Source: an uncultured Erysipelotrichaceae bacterium (GTDB taxonomy: Bacteria; Bacillota_I; Bacilli_A; RF39; UBA660). From it: a stretch of 15,560 nucleotides of DNA. Below, in pieces: positions 6,757 to 12,964 of this stretch. The stretch covers positions 1-15,560 of the forward strand of contig CADBMU010000102.1 of assembly GCA_902795845.1 (NCBI GenBank), read 5' to 3'. A program made the translations under genes and the position numbers. The notes under the pieces were generated by a model. That model saw nothing but the letters and a program-made list of their open reading frames with translations. It was not told the origin of the DNA and did not search any database. Every line of letters starts with the position of its first letter. Position 1 is the first letter of the stretch.

Positions 6757-6787
6757 ACACTGTCACCTATATTAAATTTTATCAAAA

Positions 6788-7315
6788 TTATTTGCTTTTA
6801 ACAATATTAATTAAAATAAATTCTCGCTTTTTTATTGGTCCAAAACTATAATCTTGCCTTAACGTATTATTAATTTCATTTATTTTGAAAACATTATTAT
6901 AAAAATAACTTGTATTTTTTATAATATATGGATCCCATATATAAATATTTTCATCATCTATTTTTGTGATTAAATAGTAATGCTCTACTTCTAACAAACT
7001 CCTTATTATTGCTACTCCTTTTTCTTTTAAACATTCTCTAATTGATTCCCATGTACATTTTTTCTTGCTTAAATATTGTATTCTTAAATCCATATTGAGA
7101 TTATTGCTAATTTTATTTATTTTTTTACATATTTTTTTCATTGCTTTTCTACTCGTTCCACAGTAGTTAATAATTTTTAAATTACAGTCTAATGTATTTT
7201 TATATATAACTCTAATCATTTTTTGAGGTATTTCGTCTCTTTTTAAAACAAAAAATAAACCATTTAAGAATGTAGTTGGTGCACAATCGTATTCTGATAT
7301 TTGAAAGTTTAGCAT
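6788..7315 (-). CDS. C39-like cysteine peptidase family protein
   Basis: This 175-residue protein has the layout of a stand-alone C39-like papain-fold domain: Gln5 for the oxyanion hole, Cys11 in SEYDCAPTTFLNGL, His112 in VEHYYLITKI and Asp128 in IYIWDP. Relatives include bacteriocin-leader peptidases and BtrH-like acyltransferases, so the chemistry could be peptide cleavage or acyl transfer. There is no signal peptide and no ABC transporter attached, so it is probably cytosolic. The reading frame stays open another 36 codons upstream, into the glycine-rich end of the DUF2207 gene, but the start at 7315 is chosen because AGGTGAT lies just upstream and the family motif begins at residue 5. It sits directly after a terminator hairpin and 31 bases before the lipoprotein gene. 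The substrate is unknown. Confidence 0.7.
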   Translation of the reverse strand: MLNFQISEYDCAPTTFLNGLFFVLKRDEIPQKMIRVIYKNTLDCNLKIINYCGTSRKAMKKICKKINKISNNLNMDLRIQYLSKKKCTWESIRECLKEKGVAIIRSLLEVEHYYLITKIDDENIYIWDPYIIKNTSYFYNNVFKINEINNTLRQDYSFGPIKKREFILINIVKSK

Positions 7316-7337
7316 AATATCACCTATTAATTTTATG

Positions 7338-7363
7338 AAAAAAAGCAACAATATATGTTGCTT
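7338..7363 (-). terminator. Intrinsic terminator after the DUF2207 gene
   Basis: AAGCAACA and TGTTGCTT (7343-7350 and 7356-7363) form an eight-base stem with a five-base loop, followed in the minus direction by a run of seven T (7344-7338). The DUF2207 stop codon (7364-7362) overlaps the stem. The C39-like gene starts only 22 bases beyond, leaving little room for a promoter, so it probably depends on read-through. Confidence 0.8.
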
Positions 7364-9257
7364 AAAATCCGTGGCCTCCGCCACCGCCTCCTCCGAATCC
7401 TCCACCAGAAGAGAATCCTCCACCGCTACCAGAAGAACTGCTCATGCTTGATGCAGCAACTTCCATAGCTGTGTGACTTGCCATACTTACAGCAGAAGAT
7501 ATGGAAGAATTAATGATATTACATAATTCAAAATCATAATAACTTGTATTAAAGGTTTGAACGCTTTCATAATTAGATATCTCTTGAATTTTTACATTCA
7601 TTGTTTTTGATACTTTAGAAGCTATTCCAAATAATGTAGCATATACCATATATCTTTCCCATAAAGAAATTTCAGGTAATTCTTTGATATCAAAAGCTCC
7701 AAAATCTAATAAAAACTTTTTAGAAGCTTTTAATCTCAAATATTGTTCATTACCATATTTAGTTCTTTTTAATACTTGTAGAGAATAAATAACTACAATT
7801 ATGCTTAAAATAGTGGCAATTACATAAGGAATAGATAAGCCAATATTTGTTGAAAATATTATACCGATAAACATTACTAATAAACAGAATAGAACATTAA
7901 ATATCTTGTTTGGAATACTTGTTTCAAATATTTTTAATTTTTTACCATCGTTAATTACTGAATTTTTCCAAGAAGTATAGGTATTATTAAAGTCAGAGTA
8001 TGTTTTCGTAGATTTAGCATATTTTTTTAATTCTTCTGTAGTAAATTTATTATTATTTCCAACTTTTTCAAATAAGAAATTTACAAGTTTTGTTTCTGTA
8101 TCAGACAAATTATCTTTATTTAACAAGGTAAATTCATAATTTTCTTTTTTACCTTCTTCTACTTCTATTTTTTCAGCTTTTATATTCTTTTTATATATTA
8201 AATTCATTATTGATGCACTCATAGCATTCGGGGTAATTGTTCTTTTTAAAATATAATCCCCTACTTCAACGTTAAAGTCATCAAAAAATTCACGATAATA
8301 ATCATTATTAAAATCACTCTTATATTCTTTATCATGCTTAAAATATATATAAATAATATTAACTATTTGGAATACTATTAAAAAAATTCCTGTATAATTT
8401 GCAATTGCAGCTATTTTTTGTTGTCTTTTTCTAATTCTATTGGCTTCAAGAGCTCTTTCTTTTTCTACTTTTAATATTGAATCTAATGCCTCTTCATTAG
8501 ATTTTTTTACTTTACTTGTATCAGTAATTAAATTTTTATCAAAAGTCATTCTAATATCTACTGGTGAATTAGGATATAGATATTTTACGTAAGCATAAAC
8601 AGTTTTAGAATCTTCTTTTTCTATTTCACCAGTCAAATCACCATGAGCCCATACTCTAAATGAATCTGATTTATCATTATTAGGTAAATGGATTCTAATT
8701 TTTAAATCATTAATTTGGTCTGTAAAATCATTTCCAATAAATTGCCAATATAATTCTGCAACATCATTATGTAACACAATAGCTTTATCTAGTTTGTAAT
8801 CAAGTAGGAATGCTACACTCTCATTATTGCTCCTATAATACATTTTATATTCATCATAGTTATTATATTTTGTAACAACGGTTTTTTTAGAATTTGATGA
8901 AGAATAATCACTTGTTTCTAACGCTTCAAATTCTTCATTAAATGTATCAAAAGAAACATTCTTAATTTTTTTAGCACCAATTTTCATGTCATATATACCA
9001 CTTGCATTATAAATAGCATCATGTTCAAAATCTATTTTGTTAGAAGAAGACAATACTGAATTAGAAGTTGCAAGTTCTCTAATATAACCATTAAAACTTC
9101 CATTTAAAACAATCAATTCTTTTATTTCTAAATCGCCATTTTCTAAAATATAAGAATCAATATAATAATTTGTTATTTCATAATCAACATCACTAGCTTT
9201 TACAAATGTCGGCACTAATAAGATAATTAAACTTAATATTATATATTTAATTTTCAT
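7362..9257 (-). CDS. DUF2207 family membrane protein with glycine-rich tail
   Basis: This 631-residue protein has the standard DUF2207 architecture. A signal peptide (residues 1-21, cleavage likely after VKA) leads into an extracellular beta-rich domain to about residue 245 that opens with the family's VDYEITNYYIDSYILENGDLEIKE-type strand. A coiled stretch and a membrane span follow (about 285-306), then a cytosolic helical region, a pair of spans (about 452-493), another helical region, and a C-terminal Ser/Gly-rich tail ending GGGGGGGHGF. The family is of unknown function and is commonly encoded next to lemA, as here. GGAG lies six bases before the start. The gene follows lemA by 41 bases across a hairpin that may lower its expression relative to lemA. 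Confidence 0.9.
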   Translation of the reverse strand: MKIKYIILSLIILLVPTFVKASDVDYEITNYYIDSYILENGDLEIKELIVLNGSFNGYIRELATSNSVLSSSNKIDFEHDAIYNASGIYDMKIGAKKIKNVSFDTFNEEFEALETSDYSSSNSKKTVVTKYNNYDEYKMYYRSNNESVAFLLDYKLDKAIVLHNDVAELYWQFIGNDFTDQINDLKIRIHLPNNDKSDSFRVWAHGDLTGEIEKEDSKTVYAYVKYLYPNSPVDIRMTFDKNLITDTSKVKKSNEEALDSILKVEKERALEANRIRKRQQKIAAIANYTGIFLIVFQIVNIIYIYFKHDKEYKSDFNNDYYREFFDDFNVEVGDYILKRTITPNAMSASIMNLIYKKNIKAEKIEVEEGKKENYEFTLLNKDNLSDTETKLVNFLFEKVGNNNKFTTEELKKYAKSTKTYSDFNNTYTSWKNSVINDGKKLKIFETSIPNKIFNVLFCLLVMFIGIIFSTNIGLSIPYVIATILSIIVVIYSLQVLKRTKYGNEQYLRLKASKKFLLDFGAFDIKELPEISLWERYMVYATLFGIASKVSKTMNVKIQEISNYESVQTFNTSYYDFELCNIINSSISSAVSMASHTAMEVAASSMSSSSGSGGGFSSGGGFGGGGGGGHGF

Positions 9258-9270
9258 ATAAACTCCATTT

Positions 9271-9300
9271 CTAAAATTAAAAGCTTACAAATGTAAGCTT
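9271..9300 (-). terminator. Hairpin between lemA and the DUF2207 gene
   Basis: AAGCTTAC (9281-9288) and GTAAGCTT (9293-9300) form a perfect eight-base stem with a four-base loop, followed by a broken T-run in the minus direction (TTTTAATTTT). The lemA stop codon overlaps the base of the stem. Because the T-run is interrupted it is probably a leaky terminator that sets the ratio of lemA to DUF2207 expression. Confidence 0.65.
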
Positions 9301-9847
9301 AAAATTTAACTTGAACATTTTCTCTTTCTTGTTCATTTGCTTTAAAGAAAGGTTCTTTTTCAAAGTGAAATAAAGATGCAACAATATTGCTAGGTATAAC
9401 TTCAATTTTATTGTTATATTTTAAAACTGTATCATTATAAAATTGTCTAGCACTTGAAATTTTATTTTCAGTTTCTTCTAATTGGCCTTGTAAACTCATA
9501 AAGTTAGTATTTGCCTTTAAATCAGGATAACTTTCAGTTAATGCAAATAATTTAGATACAGCTTTTGTTAACTCTCCATCGGCTTCCATTTGACCTTCTG
9601 GAGTTGTTGCAGTTAAATAAGTATTTCTAGCTTTAATTACATTTTCTAAAGTTTCACTTTCATGTTTTGTATAGCCTTTAACAGTTTCTACTAAATTAGG
9701 AATTAAATCAAATCTTCTTTTTAATTGAACATCAATTTGAGCCCATTGATCTTTTACTCTATTTCTTAAAACTACTAAAGAATTGTATGTACTTATAATC
9801 CAAAGAATAATAAGAACTATAACAGCTATTACAATAATCCATACCAT
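9299..9847 (-). CDS. lemA: LemA family membrane protein
   Basis: LemA proteins are small, widespread, single-span proteins with an alpha-helical bundle; their molecular role is unsettled. This 182-residue protein has an N-terminal span (about 3-19), then the conserved stretch around residues 28-59 that includes QWAQIDVQLKRR and DLIPNLVETVKGY, then ITYNN-equivalent residues near FYNDTVLKYNNK, and a family-type ending with PFFKANEQE. The frame continues 11 codons upstream, but the start at 9847 is preferred: AAGGAGG lies eight bases upstream, the family starts with the membrane span, and the longer form would cover the promoter's -10 box. It is the first gene of an operon with the DUF2207 gene, the usual partner. 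Confidence 0.95.
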   Translation of the reverse strand: MVWIIVIAVIVLIILWIISTYNSLVVLRNRVKDQWAQIDVQLKRRFDLIPNLVETVKGYTKHESETLENVIKARNTYLTATTPEGQMEADGELTKAVSKLFALTESYPDLKANTNFMSLQGQLEETENKISSARQFYNDTVLKYNNKIEVIPSNIVASLFHFEKEPFFKANEQERENVQVKF

Positions 9848-9870
9848 TTTTATATCCTCCTTATAAAAAT

Positions 9871-9899
9871 ATAATAGCATATTTAAAAAATAATTACAA
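9871..9899 (-). promoter_or_regulatory. Promoter of the lemA operon
   Basis: On the minus strand TTGTAA (9899-9894) is followed by a 17-base spacer and TATTAT (9876-9871), with TG one base before the -10 box (extended -10). It lies 23 bases upstream of the lemA start and 12 bases past the end of the glycerophosphodiesterase gene. It should drive lemA, the DUF2207 gene and, by read-through, the C39-like and lipoprotein genes. Confidence 0.6.
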
Positions 9900-9910
9900 T
9901 TTAAATATCT

Positions 9911-10507
9911 TTAAGGATCTACTATATAATAACATTCTTTACCATAATTTAATTTTTTATCATTTATTATTCCATAAATAAATACTTTTTTATCGTTTCT
10001 TAAATATTCATCAATTTGATTTTTTGAGGTTAATTTATCTAATAAACATATAAAATTATAGGGATATTCTTTTTTATTATTTAAAACATAATTTAATAAT
10101 CCTATTTTATATTTATGATTTAAAGTGTCTAAATTTTTAATAACTTTATCGTGAAAACTCATAACATAAATATTTTTTGAAGAATATTTATTTAATAAGC
10201 TATTTAATTTTTTTAAATCTAATAATTTATCTTTTACTTCAATTAGAATAATTTTATTAGTATTTAATTTTAAAATATCAGAAAGTTTAGCAATATTATA
10301 CATTTTTAGTTCATTATAATTAGTATTAAAAATTAATTTATCATTTATAAATGCATCGTGATTGATTATAAATTTTTTATCTTTAGTTTGTCTTATATCA
10401 CATTCAAATCCTCCATACTTAGGATTATTTATAGCATTAATAAAAGCTTTTATAGTATTTTGTTCATCTTTATTATTATATAAACCTCGATGAGCTATTA
10501 AATTCAT
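9911..10507 (-). CDS. Glycerophosphodiester phosphodiesterase family protein
   Basis: Enzymes of this family hydrolyse glycerophosphodiesters to glycerol 3-phosphate and an alcohol on a TIM barrel. The family residues are present: His6-Arg7 in AHRG, the NT pair at 17-18, Glu35 and Asp37 in FECDIR, His50-Asp51 in INHD, and Glu90/Lys92 in ILIEVKD. At 198 residues it is clearly shorter than the usual 230-260; the second half of the barrel looks compressed, ending at YYIVDP. No signal peptide is seen, so it should be cytosolic. The ribosome binding site AGGTGG lies four bases before the start, inside the 3' arm of a nine-base hairpin (10511-10538), so translation may be controlled by that structure. 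The role may be phospholipid turnover; the exact substrate is not determined. Confidence 0.88.
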   Translation of the reverse strand: MNLIAHRGLYNNKDEQNTIKAFINAINNPKYGGFECDIRQTKDKKFIINHDAFINDKLIFNTNYNELKMYNIAKLSDILKLNTNKIILIEVKDKLLDLKKLNSLLNKYSSKNIYVMSFHDKVIKNLDTLNHKYKIGLLNYVLNNKKEYPYNFICLLDKLTSKNQIDEYLRNDKKVFIYGIINDKKLNYGKECYYIVDP

Positions 10508-10510
10508 AAA

Positions 10511-10538
10511 ACCACCTGATATATTTTATTCAGGTGGT
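10511..10538 (-). promoter_or_regulatory. Hairpin that sequesters the glycerophosphodiesterase ribosome binding site
   Basis: ACCACCTGA (10511-10519) and TCAGGTGGT (10530-10538) form a perfect nine-base stem with a ten-base loop. Its minus-strand 3' arm contains the AGGTGG Shine-Dalgarno sequence of the gene starting at 10507. Only four T follow before the start codon, so termination is possible but a translational switch or a weak terminator after the cadherin-like gene are both reasonable. No riboswitch aptamer is seen. Confidence 0.6.
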
Positions 10539-10557
10539 AATTAACTAATTAATTTAT

Positions 10558-11022
10558 TTATCTTAAAAAGATTACATAATATACAAATATAATTAAAAGA
10601 AAACAAACTGTACCAATAACTGGAGCATAATTGGTAGTTTTTTTATCTTTTTTTACGGTATCTTCTTCATTATCTACTGTTTTAACAGTAGTTTTTACTT
10701 CCTCTAAATATACTTTGAAAATATAAGTATTTTTTTCTTTACTCTCTTTATTATAAACTGTTACATAAATCAACTTATTTTCTACTAAATTTTCATTATT
10801 TGTTATTTTAACTTCATATTTATCTTTATCAAATTCATATTCAAAATCTAGTTTATCTGTATTTTCATCAATTGTAACTGAGTAATAGTTATTATATTGG
10901 TCAAATTTTGGTGAAATAGTAGCATTATTAATTTTTAAATCATTAATAAGTAAATTATCATCGGCATAAACAATAGTCATTCCCATAAATAAAATGGTTA
11001 TTATAAATATAAGTTTTTTCAT
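10558..11022 (-). CDS. Exported cadherin-like beta-sandwich protein with C-terminal anchor
   Basis: This 154-residue protein has a signal peptide (about 1-20, cleavage after VYA). One small beta-sandwich follows, from about 23 to 106, with the pattern LLINDLKINNATISPKF...YYSVTI...Y.FKVYL, which resembles the cadherin-like/Ig-like repeats found on Bacillota surface proteins. A charged linker follows, then a C-terminal membrane span (about 134-152) ending with a single Arg. There is no LPxTG motif, so it is held by the span and not by sortase. Such domains mediate binding or spacing at the cell surface; no ligand can be inferred. AGGTGAT lies upstream of the start. It is flanked by hemW and the glycerophosphodiesterase and may be cotranscribed with them. 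Confidence 0.7.
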   Translation of the reverse strand: MKKLIFIITILFMGMTIVYADDNLLINDLKINNATISPKFDQYNNYYSVTIDENTDKLDFEYEFDKDKYEVKITNNENLVENKLIYVTVYNKESKEKNTYIFKVYLEEVKTTVKTVDNEEDTVKKDKKTTNYAPVIGTVCFLLIIFVYYVIFLR

Positions 11023-11066
11023 GTAATCACCTATTTATAGAATAACCATTTTTAATAAATTTATAA

Positions 11067-12155
11067 TTAAATTAATTTAATTAATATTTCGTTCATAACA
11101 TAAATCTTTTTAGGGTTTATAATTAAATTATTATCTTTTAATATTAAATCTTTATTTTTTAATAGTGGTTTTATAGGATATGCATCTTCTATATTAATAT
11201 TATATTTATTATAAAATTCATTAATATTTATTCCCACCATTTTTCTAAAACCAAGCATTAATTCATTATCCATAATATCTTTTTTAGTTAATAATTCTTT
11301 ATTGCTAATATCTTCTTTTTCTATATAATCTTTTAAACTTCTAGTATTTGTGTATCTTACTTCATCAACGTATCCAGAAGCACCTAAACCAAAGCCATAG
11401 TACTCTTCATTATTCCAATATTTCAAATTATGCTTAGCCTCATAACCAGGTTTTGCAAAATTGCTAACTTCATAATGAATAAACTTTTTCTTTTTCAAAT
11501 ATTTACATATATATTCATACATTTCAAAATCTAAATCTTCACTACAATTTTCATAATTTTCATGTTTTAGTATTGTATTTTCTTCTAAAATCAAACTATA
11601 AGTGCTAATATGTTCTGGGTTAAGTTTCATAAATAATTTTAAATCTTTTTTTAAAGAACTTAATGTTTGATCTTTAAACCCGTAAATTAAATCTAGGTTA
11701 ATATTATTAAAACCTTTGTTGCGGCATAATTCAATTTTTTTTCTTGCTTCTTCAAAAGAATGATTACGATTAATAATTTTTTGAATGACAGGATTAAATG
11801 TTTCTATTCCGATACTAAGACGATTTACTCCATTATATTTCAAGAAATCCAATAATTTTTCATTTATGTCGTTTAAGTTACATTCAAAAGTAAATTCAAA
11901 ATCACTGTCTAAATTAAAACGCTCAATTATCTTAAATAAAACTTTTAACTCATCAATATTTAAAGAAGAAGGGGTACCACCACCAATGTATAATGTGTCA
12001 ACAACTTCATCCATATAAATATCTTTTATCTCATTATTCAATTTTTTTAAATATGGAACTACCCATTCTCTCTTATAAAAAACTTTACAAAAATCACAAT
12101 AAGAGCATATAGATTTACAAAATGGAATATGAATATAAACTCCTTTATTTTTCAT
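11067..12155 (-). CDS. hemW: Radical SAM family heme chaperone HemW
   Basis: HemW (often annotated HemN-like coproporphyrinogen oxidase) binds heme and is implicated in delivering it to membrane enzymes; it lacks proven oxidase activity. The 362-residue length is usual. The radical SAM cluster motif is CKSICSYCDFC, with Cys13, Cys17 and Cys20, plus an extra Cys23 that makes it resemble the CxxxCxxCxC of true HemN. GGGTPS is near residues 59-64, and the HemW signature HNLKYW is present in the second half. The C-terminal winged-helix region is complete. AAGGAG lies six bases upstream, and its ATG overlaps the TAA of the preceding small gene by one base, so translational coupling is likely. Position after lepA is the common Bacillota order. 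Confidence 0.94.
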   Translation of the reverse strand: MKNKGVYIHIPFCKSICSYCDFCKVFYKREWVVPYLKKLNNEIKDIYMDEVVDTLYIGGGTPSSLNIDELKVLFKIIERFNLDSDFEFTFECNLNDINEKLLDFLKYNGVNRLSIGIETFNPVIQKIINRNHSFEEARKKIELCRNKGFNNINLDLIYGFKDQTLSSLKKDLKLFMKLNPEHISTYSLILEENTILKHENYENCSEDLDFEMYEYICKYLKKKKFIHYEVSNFAKPGYEAKHNLKYWNNEEYYGFGLGASGYVDEVRYTNTRSLKDYIEKEDISNKELLTKKDIMDNELMLGFRKMVGININEFYNKYNINIEDAYPIKPLLKNKDLILKDNNLIINPKKIYVMNEILIKLI

Positions 12156-12361
12156 TAGTTTCTCCTTTTTAAATGATCATTTTCTTCTATGTCTGTCTCA
12201 TCTAACATTTTTTCAATTTTAGGATTCAAATTAGCTTTTGTTAAGGCTTCTATAAATAGTTCCATAGAAATTCTCCCATTCATTACTTCAAATATTACTG
12301 AACGTAATTCATTTTCTGTTTGTATGCTTTCTAACAAATCAATTAACTTAAGTAGTGTCAT
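12155..12361 (-). CDS. Small helical protein between lepA and hemW, function unknown
   Basis: This 68-residue protein is not one I recognise. It is mostly helix-forming and acidic overall, with the regular hydrophobic spacing of a small helical bundle (LLKLIDLLESI, MELFIEALTKANL) and a charged end DHLKRRN. There is no signal peptide or membrane span. It is placed tightly in an operon: three bases after the preceding gene, AAGG just before its start, and a one-base stop/start overlap with hemW. The tight packing supports a real gene. Confidence 0.65.
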   Translation of the reverse strand: MTLLKLIDLLESIQTENELRSVIFEVMNGRISMELFIEALTKANLNPKIEKMLDETDIEENDHLKRRN

Positions 12362-12364
12362 TTA

Positions 12365-12964
12365 TTACCTTCTTTGAAATTTATTATAAAAATAATTTTT
12401 ATTATCATTATCATAATAATTATTTAATTCTTCTAATTTTTCTTTATAAATTTCATTGCCTTCAGCTAATTCATTTTCAAAATTTTTTATTGTACCTATA
12501 TCTCTTTTAACAATATCTTTCATAGAAGTAAGAGATAGATGATATTTTAATCTATATTTGGCTATAGCTTCTTTTTCTTCACTATTGAGAACTTTTTTAT
12601 CTTTACTTTCATTAACTAAAGAATCATCGATAAGTCTATGAAGTTCTTTTAATTCTAATTTTAATTTTTCAATTTCTTCTTTATCAGTTGCTGTTTGTAA
12701 ACCTCTAATGATTTTATTTCGTTTATTAAAATAATTTTTAGCATATGTATAAGCATACTTTTCATTGATTTCATCTTCTAATTTTGTTTCTTCATTTAAA
12801 AAGTAAAGTGCTTTTGTGTCAAAGTCTAATATTGCAAATGCTTCTTTTACATCATCAATAGTTGTATTAAATATTCTTGCTAAATTCTTATATGAAACAC
12901 GATAAGTTAATGCTACTAATACAACTTCTTTTAAAACTTTTGCTTGTAATTTTTTTAATTCCAT
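12365..12964 (-). CDS. Putative helix-turn-helix/coiled-coil protein between lepA and hemW
   Basis: This 199-residue protein is of unknown function. Residues about 8-45 (VLKEVVLVALTYRVSYKNLARIFNTTIDDVKEAF) look like a helix-turn-helix of the sigma-like or MerR-like kind, and a second possible DNA-binding-like segment is near 138-160 (YHLSLTSMKDIVKRDIGTIKNF). The middle (about 65-125) is strongly charged and probably a coiled coil. The C-terminus is rich in Asn, Tyr and Lys. Its ATG directly follows the lepA stop codon, and its AAGGAGG site lies within the last lepA codons, so it is cotranscribed with lepA. DNA or RNA binding is inferred from the fold pattern only. Confidence 0.65.
   Translation of the reverse strand: MELKKLQAKVLKEVVLVALTYRVSYKNLARIFNTTIDDVKEAFAILDFDTKALYFLNEETKLEDEINEKYAYTYAKNYFNKRNKIIRGLQTATDKEEIEKLKLELKELHRLIDDSLVNESKDKKVLNSEEKEAIAKYRLKYHLSLTSMKDIVKRDIGTIKNFENELAEGNEIYKEKLEELNNYYDNDNKNYFYNKFQRR

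Noticed and set aside
331..7315. A single ribosomal peptide system made of the radical SAM enzyme and the C39-like protein
   Set aside because: The two genes are about 6 kb apart in separate transcripts with mnmA and spoIIM between them, and no precursor peptide or transporter is visible; only the shared leader sequence is kept as a minor finding.
7316..7423. N-terminal 36-codon extension of the C39-like protein
   Set aside because: It overlaps the glycine-rich end of the DUF2207 gene and a terminator stem, reads as the shifted frame of GGN codons, and a strong ribosome binding site supports the start at 7315.
7362..7450. Glycine-codon repeat as a tandem repeat or collagen-like element
   Set aside because: The Gly/Ser-rich tail is a normal feature of DUF2207 proteins and does not form a regular repeat unit.
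9848..9880. Eleven-codon N-terminal extension of LemA
   Set aside because: It covers the ribosome binding site and the -10 box of the promoter, and the family begins with the membrane span.
11785..12018. Plus-strand 77-codon ORF
   Set aside because: It is antisense to the well-conserved hemW and has no ribosome binding site or recognisable motif.
12189..12377. Plus-strand 62-codon ORF
   Set aside because: It is antisense to the 68-residue gene, which is tightly packed in the operon and better supported.
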